NCBI GenBank assembly: GCA_036023115.1
Contig: JAYKKT010000073.1
Location: 10,583,001-10,647,000, forward strand
Source of the DNA: Brasenia schreberi
Taxonomy: Eukaryota; Streptophyta; Magnoliopsida; Nymphaeales; Cabombaceae
DNA length: 64,000 nt
Reading direction: 5' to 3'
Every line of letters starts with the position of its first letter. Within the stretch, counting starts at the first letter, position 1. The translations under genes and the position numbers were made by a program. The notes beneath the pieces were generated by a model, which was not told the origin of the DNA, did not search any database, and worked only from the letters and a program-made list of their open reading frames with translations. This document shows, piece after piece, positions 35,640 to 47,371 of this stretch.

Positions 35640-37769
35640 CATGAGGAAGATCAAGCCTCCGAGCTTTCCAAATTTCATAGAATCCTTGACTTGAAAAAGC
35701 CTTCAAATTCCGTAGGAGAGGATTTTGTAGAAATCAACCTAAGGAGTGAGTCTAACCCAAAGTATGTCAAAATAGGTGCATGTTTGCATGAGCATGAAAA
35801 AGCATCATTCATTGCATTTTTGAAATCCTATGTTGATGTATTTGCATGGACCTATGAAGACATGTCGGGTTTTGACTCGAGAGTCGTGGAACATCATCTT
35901 CCCATAGAACCCAATGCAAAACTCATGAGACAAAAGCTTAGAAAAATCCATCCCGATGTTCACTCTCAAGTGAAAGAGGGTTTAGAAGATCTTTTAAAAG
36001 TCGGATTTATAAAACCCATTGCTTATTCCGAATGGCTTTCAAATATTGTTCCAGTGGAAAATTTTGAATTTGCATTGATTTTAGAAATTTAAACAAAGCC
36101 ACTCCAAAAGATAATTTTCCTCTTCCAAACATTTATTTGATAGTGGATAGCACTACAAATCATTAAATCTTTTCTTTTATGGATAGTTATTCGGGTTATA
36201 ATCAAATCAAGTTAGCACCAAAAGATTAGGCAAAAACTACTTTTACTACACTTTGGGGCACATACTGTTACACGGTTATGCCATTTGGTTTGAAAAATGC
36301 CGGTACCACATACCAAAGAGCCATGACTACTATTTTTCATGATCAAATCTATGAGCTCTTGAAAGTATATGTGGATGATCTTTTGGTAAAATAAAAAACC
36401 TGATGCACACATACAATCTTTGCAAAAAGTTTTCGAAAGACTTAGGCTTTATAAAGTGAAGTTAAACCCTCAAAAATGTGTTTTTGTTGTGAAATCGAGC
36501 AAACTCTTAGGATTTATGGTAAGCAAAAGGGGCATTGAAGTGGACCCCTCTAAGTGTCAAGCCATCATAGACTTGACTCCACCCTCCAACTTGACCCAAA
36601 TCCGAAGCCTTCAAGGTCGACTCCAAGCAATTAGGAGATTTATCTCAAATTTAGCAAGAAGATGCGAACCTTTCAATTGGCTTCTGAGAAAAGGGGTTAA
36701 ATTTGAATGGGATGATGATTGCCAAAAAGTTTTTGAAAGATTGAAAACTTATTTGGTAAATCCTCTAATTTTAAAACCTCCAAAGCAAGAAAAACCTTTA
36801 TTGCTTTATATTTCCATTCATGCGAATGCATTGGGTGCTTTACTTGCTCAATATGAAGATAATATTCTTAAGGAGTATGTTATTTACTATATTTCGAAAA
36901 CTCTATTGGCATATGAAAGAAATTATCAAGCCATGGAGAAAACGTGCTTGGCCTTGGTATGGGATTGCCAAAAGTTTAGACATTATTTCCTAGATCATAA
37001 AATTTGGATAGTGTCTAAGCTTGATCCAATGAAGCACTTGTTTGAAAAACCTATCCTAATGGGTAGGCTAGGTAAATTACAGCTCCTCTTAATAGAATAT
37101 GATTTAAAGTTTCATCATCAAAACTTCATTAAGGGACAAGCCCTAGCCGATCATGTGACCGAATTGCCTCTTGAGGATACATATCTCATACTTGATGAAA
37201 TGCCCGATGAAGGCATATTTGCAAATAAATTTCAAAACCATGTTTTAGCAAATTGTTTTAATGAAGATCAAGTATGGAAAATGTATTTTGATCGGGCAAA
37301 GAATCATCAAGGGACAGGTGTGGGAATCATCCTCATATCTCTCGAGAAAGGAGAAATCCCAATTGTCATTCGACTAGATTTTGCATGTTCAAATAATATG
37401 ACTGAGTATAAAGCACTCATACAAGGCCTAAAAATTTTGAAAAATCTAAGGGCAACATGTATTGAAGTCTTTGGAATCATGCACACGAATTGGCAAGTTA
37501 AAAATGAAAACACACACACATACCATGAATTGGCCACTAGATTGGTCAATTCTTTCGAATCATGCACACTCACTCATATAGGTAGAGAGGACAACACCAT
37601 AGTAGATGCCCTCTCATCTTTAGGATCATCTCTAAGGGTCGATCCCACCATGGGAACCCGATCCTTAGAAATTTGGCACTCACCCACTCCATTCACCTAC
37701 GATTTGAAGATTTGCCAAAATGAAATTCAATTGAAAAACCTTGGTTTCAATACATTAAAAACTTCTTAG
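35640..37769 (+). pseudogene. pol: Gypsy reverse transcriptase, RNase H and second RNase H-like domain
   Basis: The RT start (35691-36092) contains the HHLPIEPNA and GFIKPI motifs. The palm is in another frame with stops (36093-36420) but still shows DSYSGYNQI, VMPFGLKNAG and the YVDD active site near 36370. From 36420 to 37769 one 449-codon frame covers the RT thumb, the Gypsy RNase H (residues ~100-260, with ISKTL-x-ERNY and Y-x-LKFHH) and a second RNase H-like domain (residues ~285-400, with MTEYKAL). Two RNase H-like domains before integrase are characteristic of the Tat lineage. At least three stops and two frame changes make it non-functional. Confidence 0.88.
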
Positions 37770-38898
37770 AAAATAGAGGATTTCTCGAATTTGCTTCTTC
37801 TTAAGATAAAGCTTTGATTCGAAAAATTTCAACCCGATATGTGATTTTGAAAGGAATTCTTTATAAAAAGAGTTTTACCGGCATCTTATTGAGATGTGTA
37901 GACCTTGATGAGGCTAGGACCATAATGCATGAATTCCACGATGAAGAATGTGGAGGCCATGTCAATGCAAATATGATGGCCATGAAGATACTTAGGGCCA
38001 GTTATTTTTGGTCCACCCTTAAGCAAGATTATCATGATCATATTAGGAAATGTCATCAATGTCAAGTGCACGGACATGCCATTCATATCCCATCATCCAC
38101 TTTGCATTGGCCCTTCACTATGTGGGTATTTGATATCATAGGACCAATCTCCCCAATTGCATCCAATGGACATAGGTTCATCTTAGCAGCCACCGAATAT
38201 TTTTTTAAATGGGTTGAATCTACTTCATTGGCTAATGTTCAAGGGCAACATGTAGTGGCATTCATTAAGAAACATATTTTGGCTCGATTTGGAGTTCGAA
38301 GAGAACTAGTGTCCGATAATGACACTCCTTTCAAAAACGAGAAGATGGAAAGGTTATGTAATACCTATGGTATAACTCAACACTTCTCATCTCCCTACTA
38401 CCCTTGAGGCAACGGTCAAGCCGAATCCACGAGCAAAACTCTCATAAGCATCATTAAGAAAACCTTAGAGAATGGTAGGACATGGCATGAGAAGCTTAAT
38501 GAAGCCTTATGAGCTTATAGAACTTCCATCCGAACACCCACAAATGTCACACCATTTGAGTTGGTCTATGGTACAAATGTCATACTTTCCATTCATACCA
38601 AATTGCATTCATTTCATATATCACTTGCACTCATAGATACTTTACAACATGCTAGAATGGCTGAGCTTGATTTGTTAGATGAGAAAAGGCTCCTTGCTAT
38701 GGATCATGCACATGCATATCGGCAAAGGATAGCCCGACATTATGAAAAGCATATGAAGACTCACCACTTCAAAGTGGGAGACCTTGTATTAAAAATCATT
38801 CACCATCGTGGCCTACATCCACTTGGAAAGTGGCAGCCCAAGTGGGATGGTCCCTATGTTGTAAGGAGAACAACCACCAATAATGCATATTGGTTGAT

Positions 38899-38905
38899 TG
38901 ATATT
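38899..38905 (+). repeat. Target-site duplication of the nested LINE (left)
   Basis: TGATATT is repeated at 42191-42197. Removing the LINE and one copy restores the integrase register. Confidence 0.88.
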
Positions 38906-41900
38906 ACAACAACAACAACAACTAAGCCTTTTCCCATACTAGACGGGGTCGGCTACATGGATTCTTTGTTTCCACAGATCCCTATCGTGTGCCATGTTAG
39001 CAGTTAACTCCCAATAAGCTAGATCATTCTTTATTGTTTCTTTCCAACACTTTTGTGGTCGTCCTCTACCTCTTTTAATACTTTCCAAATTTAGTTTTTC
39101 TACCCTTCTTACAGGTTCTTCTTCTGATCTTCGTTCTATATGTCCAAACCATCTTAAACGATGTTCTCTCATTTTATCCTCTATTGGTGCCACTCCTAAT
39201 TTGTTTCTAATAACCTCATTATGTATACAGTCTTTTCTTGTATGACCACTCATCCATCTCAACATCTTCATTTCTGTCACAGACATCTTTTGTACATGTT
39301 GATGATTAACTGCCCAACACTCAGAACCATAAAACATGGCAGGCCTAATTGCTGCTCTATAATATTTACCTTTTAATTTTAATGGTATCTTCTTATCACA
39401 AAGAATACCTGATGCTCCTCTCCATTTTAACCAACCAGCATTAATTCTATGTGTAACATCTCCATCAATTCTTCCATCACTTTGAAAAATTGACCCTAGG
39501 TATTTAAAACTTTCCTTTTGGGGAATGCAATGTGTGCCAATTTTAATTTCTATGTCCTCTGAAGTAACCAAATGATCAAACTTACATTCCATATATTCTG
39601 TCTTTGTTCTACTAAGTTGGAGACCTTTGCTTTCTAATGTTTCTCTCCATAGTTCTAATTTTCTATTAACTTTTTCCTTAGACTCCTCAACTAATACAAT
39701 GTCATCTGCAAATAACATACACCAAGGTACTTCATCTTGAATATGTTTTGTTAACTCATCCATCACCATTATAAATAATTATGGACTTAAAGTTGATCCT
39801 TGATGTAACCCAATATTAACTTCAAAGAAGTCTGTCGTTCCTTCATGAGTCCTCACACATGTTTTTGCACCATCATACATGTCTTTTATAAGGTTAATAT
39901 ATGTCAATGGGATACCTCTTTTTTCCAAAGTTCTCCAAAGAACCTCCCTCGGTACCCTATCATAAGCTTTTTCTAGATCAATAAATATCATGTGAAGGTC
40001 TTTCTTTTTTGCTCTAAAATGTTCCATAAGACGTCTCAAAAGGTGAATCGCTTCAATAGTAGATCTGCCTGGCATAAATCCAAATTGGTTCTGTGTTGTA
40101 CTTGATACTTGTCTTAACCTACGTTCGATAATTCTTTCCCATAATTTCATAGTATGACTCATTAACTTGATACCTCGATAATTCGCACAATTTTGAATGT
40201 CTCCCTTGTTCTTATATATGGGTATAAGTGTACTTGTTCTCCATTCCTCGGGCATCTTTTGGTTTTTCCATATTTCATTAAATAGCCTTGTGAGCCAAGT
40301 GATTCCTATTTCTCCTAGTATTTTCCAAACTTCTATAGGAATATTATCTGGTCCTACTGATTTACCACTCTTCATATGTTTAAGAGCCTCTTTGACTTCA
40401 TTCTTTTGAATACGTCGGTAGAAATTGTGGTTTATATACTTTTCTGACTTGGCTAAATCTCCTAAACTAATACTAACATCTTTATTTTCATTAAAAAGAT
40501 TATAAAAATAGTTTTTCCATCTATTTCTTATATCATCATTTGCCACTAGAATTTTTTCCTCCTCGTCTTTTATGCATCTAACATAATTAAGATCTTTAGT
40601 TTTCTTATCTCTAGCCCTAGCTATCCTAAAAATATCTCTTTCACCCTCTTTTGAGTTGAGTTTTTTATATAAGTCATCCCAAATCTTAGCTTTTGCTTCA
40701 CTAACGGCCTTTTTCGCTTCCTTCTTTGCTTTCTTATAAGCTTCTAAAGTTTGACTAGTTTTCTTAGTATAATGTAATTTATAACATACCCTCTTTGCCT
40801 TGATTTTATTTTGTACTACTTCACTCCACCACCAAGCTTCTTTTTGTGCCGGTACACCTCCCTTAGATACCCCTAACACATCTTTCGCCACTTTCCTAAT
40901 ATGTATAGCCATATTGTTCCACATATTACAGGGTGTGCCAACATAATTCCAAACATCTCCTTGAAGGACTTTCTGTTTAAATATATCTTCTTTCTCGCTT
41001 TTGAGGTTCCACCATTTAGTCCGAATAGCTCGATGCACTCTTTTCTTCTTTGTCCACTTTTTTATTTATAAATCCATAACTAAAAGTCGATGTTGGGTGG
41101 TTAAGCTTTCTCCTGGAATTACCTTACAATCTTTACAACACGCTCTATCTTTTTTTTGACAAAAAAAGTAATCAATTTGTGTTTGTGATAAGCCACTCTT
41201 ATAAGTAATTAAATGTTCATCTCGTTTTTTGAAGATTGTATTGACTACAAAGAGATCAAATGACATAGCAAAATTTAAAATCTCCCTACCTTCCTCGTTT
41301 ATATCCCCAAAACCAAAGTTTCCATGAATCCCTTGATATCCTAATGCCTCTTTACCGACATGTCCATTTAAATCTCCTCCTAAACAAATCATCTCCCTTT
41401 CTGGAATCTTTTGAAACACCTTATCTAACTCTTCCCAAAAAACTGTCTTTATACTATCTTCAAGTCCTACTTGGGGTGCGTAAGCACAAACTATATTCAA
41501 AACCTCTACTCCTAACACTAATTTCAACGTCATGATTCGGTCACCATATCGTTGTATGTCTACTACACTCTCCTTTAAATCTTTATTTATGATAATACCA
41601 ACTCCGTTTCGAGCCTTTTCTTTACCTGAGTACCATAATTTAAAACCTGTATCCTCTATCTCCTTTGCTTTTTCTCCAACCCATTTTGTCTCTTGTAAAC
41701 ATAGAATATGAATCTTTCTCCGAATCATAGTATCTACCACCTCCATTAGCTTACCCGATAATGTTCCGATATTCCAAGAACCAATACGAATCTTATTATC
41801 TAGGACTAGCTTCCTTACCCCCCGCATCCGTCCATAATCAAAATGCGGAGACCCTCTCTGAAAATTTTTCACTACATTCGGGCGGCAATGTAGCGGGACT

Positions 41901-42190
41901 AACTTCTTTACCCACACCCATCCATGGTGTGGGAACCCTCTCTGCAATTGATTCACTACATTCGGGCGAAAATGTAGTGGCCCTTGCTTACTTCTTACTG
42001 CATTCGGGCTCTGCAGCACGTCGCTAGGCGGGGACGCCCCAAAGCAATGCTCATAATTTTTGTAATCCATGTTGTAAAATCCGACGAAGTTTTACGCTGG
42101 CTGTCGGAAGCCTAACACAACCCTCCTCCTTTATCCGGGCTTGGGACCGGCAATGCAAGGATGATCCCTTACATGGGCGGAGTTTATAAA
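38906..42190 (-). mobile_element. Near-complete RTE-clade LINE nested in the Gypsy element
   Basis: The element is 3.28 kb, minus strand, with the 5' end (CTCCGCCCAT, read from 42182) and the (TTG)n 3' tail both present. It serves as the reference for the five other copies in the window. Eight extra bases (TTTATAAA) lie between its canonical 5' end and the TSD and may be filler added at integration. It has no separate ORF1, in keeping with the RTE clade. Confidence 0.95.
38939..42070 (-). pseudogene. RTE LINE endonuclease-reverse transcriptase ORF with two nonsense codons
   Basis: From the ATG at 42070 a single frame of about 1,044 codons runs to the stop at 38939. It is broken only by TAA at 41068-41066 and TAA at 39781-39779. 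The apurinic-type endonuclease (first ~330 residues) keeps WNIGTLSGK, LCLQETKW, GGDLNGHVG, QIDYFF and TQHRLLV, all the expected acidic and His residues. RT keeps [39 protein letters not shown] and FADD. The family nicks DNA and copies its RNA at the nick. Related plant sequences are often mis-annotated as craniofacial development protein 2-like. The stops make it inactive in cis, but it is clearly the youngest copy here. Confidence 0.93.
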
Positions 42191-42197
42191 TGATATT
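42191..42197 (+). repeat. Target-site duplication of the nested LINE (right)
   Basis: TGATATT, identical to 38899-38905. Confidence 0.88.
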
Positions 42198-42263
42198 TAT
42201 ATTGAGGGTAGAAATTTAGTAGACTCTATAAATGCCCAATACTTGAAAAAATATTATGTATAG

Positions 42264-43482
42264 GGTCTATGTTAAATTTCTTTCGAAAAGGTTTTAATGG
42301 ATCTTCTTTGAACTTCTTGAAAGAAGGATCAAGGTTGATTGTATGGCCCTAAATGAGGTAATTGGTGCTTTATGAAAAGCAGAGTTTCAAAATCATGTGG
42401 TAACATTTCAAAAATCTTTGGCTTACAAAATGGAGTCTTATTCAAAATAGCAAAATATTCTCAAATGGTAGATGCTATTATGAAATAGGATGATCTTGGT
42501 TAAATCAAGTAACTAAAGACATAAGTTTTTCCCCATTTTACTTCTCTCTCCAAAAGGAAAATTGGCAAAATCAAAAGAAGAGAATACAAAAACTCCTCCA
42601 TAAAGAGGTCTTCCTTTCAAATAGAAAGAATGAATACAAAAATTCCTCCGAAAGAGGTCTTCTCTTTGAATGAAAAAAAAAAGATAATACAAAAACTCCT
42701 CCAAAAAGAGGTCTTCCCTTCAAATAGAAAGAGGGAATACAAAAATTCCTACGAAAGAGGTCTTCTCTTTGAATGAAAAAAAGAAAAAACCAAAACTCAA
42801 TTTTTCATCTCTTAGCCTTAAACCACGGGACGCTTCAGAAGGGACCGTGGTAACTCTTTCCCAAATCCCTACAACTTATCCCAATGGAGAAAGGTTTTAT
42901 CCATGAAAATCCTAAAGTAGGAATAGAATCTACTTATTTGGATTTCATTTTATTTAAGAATTAGACTTTTTTTTGTGGGAAATGAAATTTTAAAATATTT
43001 TCCAAAATTTCCTACAAAACCTCTGCTAAGTAGTGGGTATTTAAATCCAAATAAAGAGACATATAAAAAATTGGAAGTCCTTTTGATTGAAGCAAAAAGG
43101 AGTTCTCTTTGAAAATGAATTTTGAAAATCCGAAATGTCAAAATGACATGAGATTATCCTACTTGGGGTAGCTGGCCTTCATAGGTTTCTCCCCAAGCTC
43201 ATTCATTTATTAAGTGAGTCTCTAAAACCTCACACTCCATGTGCATCACACACCATGCATGCATCCAAAGTCGTCCATGCATTATCATGTTTAGGACAAA
43301 TACTCAATGTAGGTCAAGTCCCCTTTGACTAAAATCTCCTCCGTTATAGTCTGAGAAAAATGATGTTAGGAAATGAAGGATGATTTATATTCTCAAGAAT
43401 AATATGAGAAGTAAATCAAAAAGGGTGTTTTCCATTTTTGCTATTATCCAAAAAATTTGGATTAATGCCAAAGAGGAGCATC
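42264..43482 (+). other. Gypsy 3' untranslated region and polypurine tract
   Basis: This non-coding region lies between the integrase stop and the 3' LTR. It holds a tandem repeat at 42583-42786 and ends with the purine-rich AAAGAGGAGCA (43470-43480), two bases before the LTR. That is the expected plus-strand priming site. Confidence 0.75.
42583..42786 (+). repeat. Tandem repeat in the Gypsy 3' region (A-B-A-B, ~103-bp higher-order unit)
   Basis: Four monomers of 50-53 bp start at 42583, 42633, 42686 and 42736, each with AATACAAAAA(C/T)TCCT. Monomers 1 and 3 share an AAATAGAAAGA end, and 2 and 4 share a CTTTGAATGAAAAAA end. The array is therefore two copies of a 103-bp dimer. Tandem repeats at this place are known in Tat-lineage elements and can seed satellite DNA. 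Confidence 0.93.
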
Positions 43483-45635
43483 TGTAAACACCCTAAATCA
43501 TTTTTTCTAAACACTCCCAATTTCGAAAGCCCAAATGATTTAAAATCTTTTGCTTTAAAATGAAGATTTTAAATCTTTTAAAAGGTTTTAAATTAAAGAT
43601 TTTAAATTAAAGCTAAAGGAATAAACCCCAGAGGATATGCACGAATCAGGCGAACAGGTGAGACCCACTTCGAGCCAGGATCAAGCTCACGAAGGATAAA
43701 GCCCAGAAGCAAGGGAGTGGACCACGTCAAAACCATATATTCATCAAAATCAAATCAAATGGGCTAGCTCTCAGAAGGCAGCTCGAGTACTTATTTTATC
43801 AAATCAAAGTCAATCCACGATTTACTTGAATCAAGTGCCATATGTAGACCAAGGTTGGCCGGTTTTTGCAAGTTGAAATGAATTGAATTTGGGGGTTGAT
43901 TCCTAAGATTTATCAATCTATATCCAGCCTATGTATCAAAATAAATCAAGCAAGGTGAAGATGGGTCAAAAAGGAGGATGATCAAGGCCTTGAATCAAGC
44001 CTAGCCAAGTGCATTCAAGTCCAAACGACTAGAACAAAAGGCATATAGATGGAACCAAGGCCCAACACACATGGCTGGTCCAACTTTGACCATGAGGAAC
44101 CACCCAATCACGTGAAAATTGAAGGCCTTGGGACTAGGTTGGATCTTGGATCACCCCCCAATGAAGGGCCTAGAAGACCCACCCTTGGCCTATAAATTGA
44201 GGCCAAGGGTGGGGGGTGAGAGGCATCTTGGGAGTTCATCTTGGGGAGGCCATCAAGGGTGTTGCACTTTGAGAGTTTTGTGAGAGTCTGAGTGCTGCTA
44301 GGGAAGAGCCTAGAGAGGGAAGGGGGTGTAGGATCTAGGCCAAGGCTTAGAGAGAGTGTGAGTGATCAATCAAAAGGGGGAAAGGGACCAAGTGAAGGTC
44401 GGCCACTACCTTGGATGCCGATCATTGTGTAAGTCCGGATAAGTGTTGCTCTAACTTGTTTTTTTCATATCTATTCTTCATATTCAATTTAAAAGGGGTT
44501 GTATTAATAGAGTTTTGTCTCCCCTCATGATGTAATAGAAGTAGATGCTGAAATTTTCCTTTCTTTTGATTATGCACTCCATGTGTTTGAGTTCTTGATT
44601 CTACCTTTCTATATTCTATAAACACTCTATTAATCTATTAAGTATATTTCAATTCATTTTTCTTCAGTAATTTAATTCATGATGTTGTGTTGTTGCATTT
44701 CAATTCGTGTGAGTTTGCATCACATATGTTCTAAAAACCTAAAATTTAGTTTTCATCATCTCTGCATACGTGGATTGCTTAATTTTTAATTCCTAAATCT
44801 TTGTCCAATTGTTCCAAAACTTTACACACTTCTTCTATACACATAAGCCCACTTCTAATAAAATTTGCAAGAAGTTTAGGGCAGTGCAACATCATAATTA
44901 AAATTGTGCAAAAATAGGAAAGTTTTTGTAAACTGTCTGTCCAGCCAGTTTTCCTGCAACAGAGTCTTGGTATTTATCTCATAACTCTGTCTGTGGGTAT
45001 CCAAAATCGATGATTTCTAGTTCAATAGAAAACTAACTTCCACAGATTTCTTGCAAAATAAAATTTATTAAATTTAGAACTCTGAGCACCGAGATAAAGG
45101 CTCATCTTTAAGTCTTTGTATTTCTATAATTGAACAGTTTTGGGTGCCTGAGCAGAGGCACTTCCCAGATTTAATTATGCAACAATACAACTCTGAATCA
45201 TAATCTGAAAGATGTTCTAAACTCTCCACATCTCAGGCTTAGTCATGTAAAATTTTGATGATTTTTGAAGGTATGTAAGATATTTAAAAAGATTCGGGAA
45301 ACAAGTCCTGAAAACAAAGTTTTTTGTTTTTCAAAACTTGTTCGTTTTGAAACTTGAAATCAAGTGCACTTGTTTTTCATTCTCAACACCTTTGCTTTTC
45401 AAGTGAATTTGGAAGTCTCACCTATTTAGTTTGAATCTCTAAGCACTTAAACTGACCCTTGACAATCGGTTCAAGAAAGTCTAATGCGAAAAGAGCCCGC
45501 TTAGCCACAATCGCCCGTCAGATTTAATTTTTGCTAGTTTTTATAAAACTAGCTGACACGCTCACGCATCAAGTAGAGTTGAGAGTTTTATTTCAAGTCT
45601 CTACATAGGCTTGGAGTGAAAATTTCATGTCTATA
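43483..45635 (+). repeat. Gypsy 3' LTR (complete)
   Basis: It begins TGTAAACACCC and ends near TGTCTATA at 45635, where the 5' LTR has TACA, so the original ends were TGTA...TACA. The length is about 2.15 kb. The first ~620 bp are unique to this copy because the 5' LTR is truncated. Confidence 0.9.
44178..44213 (+). promoter_or_regulatory. LTR core promoter inside a 14-bp palindrome (3' LTR)
   Basis: The same 14-bp arms and TATA-containing loop as at 30493-30528, fully conserved while flanking bases differ between the LTRs. Confidence 0.7.
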
Positions 45636-46689
45636 ATGAAATGTCAGCAAATTCGGGGGATAACTTACGTGAAACTCCCATGGAAGTAACAGGGTTGTTT
45701 CTTCAGTCAACAGCAAACTTTACTTTGCTCAATATCTGCCAAGGTTTCTCCGTTGCTGGTATTTTACCTATCTTACTGCCCCATTATGATTTCAAATGTA
45801 ATCTTTTTAAGCATATCTGCTTTGGCCAATGCTTTTTGCTATTATTAATTGTTTCCCTCCTTTTTTAAGACGCAAAACGTTTGCAGTGGAACTTGAGGTG
45901 GGGCAAACGCGTCTCTTTCTTTTTGATTTCACAAGATATATGACTTTCGGAAGAAGACAAATATTTGTGATTGTCTGGTGCCATTATCTTTTTGTTTTAA
46001 TTTTCTGCTCCAATAACCTGCCTTAAAAGCATACACCTGATCAAGGTACTTTTTGAATAATTAAGTATGAATGTGTGACGAATGAGATAGATACAGGGAA
46101 ATATTAAGCTGCTGCTCATCATCATCTTCTTCGGTTCAGATTTAATTGATCTTTGTTTTAGCGTTTTGGGGGTTCTGCTCTAGGAGATTTGGTGGGACAA
46201 AAGAAGCGGTACAGACCTGCCTCATGTGTAGTTTATATATCATGTGAAAGGCTGGATTTTATATATCATGTGAAGATACGGTAGATTTAATCCAGACTTC
46301 TTTTTAATCCAGACTTCTTTACATAATATACTAAGCTGATTTGTCCTCAGTGGTCTCAAATTACCACATACATGAACGTCAACAAAACACCTTGAAAATA
46401 AATTTGACCCTTGATTCGTCGTACACAAATGTAATGGAATGTTAAACATAATTAACAAATATACAGTTTGTGGCCTTTGTGATCCCAACAGAAGACCATC
46501 ATGACGATATACAGAGAATTACAGACTTGAGGAAAGAAGCTATGTATGGCTGACGATATACAGAGAATTACAAATTTTACTTCAAATATTTGACATATTA
46601 AGCGAGTGATTGTGCAGAGGATCACATTTCGAACAAGCCACTCATGACTTCGGGAGTTTAAGATAAGCAGAAAGAAACAAATAAATCAG
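45636..46689. other. Spacer with small local duplications
   Basis: No gene recognised. A plus-strand frame starts at 45641 directly after the LTR (75 codons, no known domain). Short direct duplications occur: TTTATATATCATGTGAA near 46225 and 46258, AATCCAGACTTCTTT near 46289 and 46306, and GACGATATACAGAGAATTAC near 46503 and 46553. Confidence 0.5.
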
Positions 46690-47231
46690 TATAAGCTAGA
46701 TCATTCTTTATTATTTCTTTCAAACACTTTTGTGATCGTCTACCTCTTTTGACATTTTCATAATCTATTTTTTCATACCTTCTTATGAGTATTTTTTGTC
46801 ATCTTTCAATATATTCAAACTATCTTAAACAATATTTCTCTATTATTATCACTCCCAATTTATTTCTAATAACCTCGTTATATATACGGTATTTCCTTAT
46901 ATAATCACTCATCCATCTCAACATCTTTATTTCTGTTAATGACATCTTTTTATATATGTTGATGATTAACTACACAATACCCATAACCATAAAACATATA
47001 AGGCATAATTGTTGCTCTATAATGTTTACTTTTTAACTTTAATAGTATATTCTTGTCACAAAGTTGTCATAAAATATATTTACCTTCCACTAACACAATG
47101 TCATCTGAAATAACATACACATGTACTTCATCTTTAATATGTTTTGTTAACTCATCAATCACCAATATAAATAAGTAGGGACTTAAAGTTGATCCTTGAT
47201 GTAACCCAATGTTAACTTCAAAGAAGTTTAT
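46690..47231 (-). mobile_element. RTE-clade LINE fragment, copy 6
   Basis: This matches about 39010-39830 on the minus strand, with an internal deletion near 47070 and no 3' tail. It is strongly decayed. It holds parts of the RT region around and after the FADD motif. Confidence 0.85.
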
Positions 47232-47242
47232 GAATCATTCCT

Positions 47243-47371
47243 TATTATTCATATGCAACAAACAAAAGTTGGACGGGAAGTGATATGTTGTACAGATTCT
47301 ACTTATTCATATGAAACAAACAAAAGTTGAACTTCCCGTCTACTTTAGTGATATGTTGTACAGAGAATCTG
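47243..47371. repeat. Imperfect ~60-bp tandem duplication
   Basis: TTATTCATATG(C/A)AACAAAC with the following AAAAGTTG and GTGATATGTTGTACAGA occurs twice in succession. The second copy carries an ACTTCCCGTCTACTTTA insertion. Confidence 0.85.

Larger units (their letters stand above)
37814..42263 (+). pseudogene. int: Gypsy integrase, split by the nested LINE
   Basis: The zinc-binding H-x3-7-H...C-x2-C is seen as HDEECGGH...CHQCQ near 37940-38060. The catalytic core shows D (WVFDIIGPI), D (LVSDNDTPF) and E (GQAEST), a complete DDE set. Two in-frame stops lie at 38405 and near 38510. The C-terminal domain (38561-38905) has the KWDGPYVV segment usual in Gypsy integrases. The frame is interrupted at 38905 by the LINE. 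It continues in exact register from 42198, once one copy of the 7-bp TSD is discounted, to a stop at 42261-42263 after a short conserved C-terminus. This shows that the LINE entered an already assembled element. Confidence 0.9.
30418..45635 (+). mobile_element. Ty3/Gypsy LTR retrotransposon, Tat-like lineage, 5'-truncated, with a nested LINE
   Basis: The order is partial 5' LTR, primer-binding site, gag, protease, G-patch-like segment, RT, RNase H, second RNase H-like domain, integrase, 3' region with tandem repeats, polypurine tract and complete 3' LTR. Integrase after RT makes it Ty3/Gypsy. The extra RNase H-like domain and the repeats before the 3' LTR are known marks of the plant Tat lineage. 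Without the nested LINE (38906-42190) the element is about 12 kb. All coding parts carry frameshifts or stops, so it is defective. Because the 5' LTR lacks its first ~0.6 kb, no flanking TSD can be checked. Confidence 0.92.

Noticed and set aside
40197..40409. Plus-strand open frames within the nested LINE
   Set aside because: They lie opposite the real LINE ORF and have no independent support.
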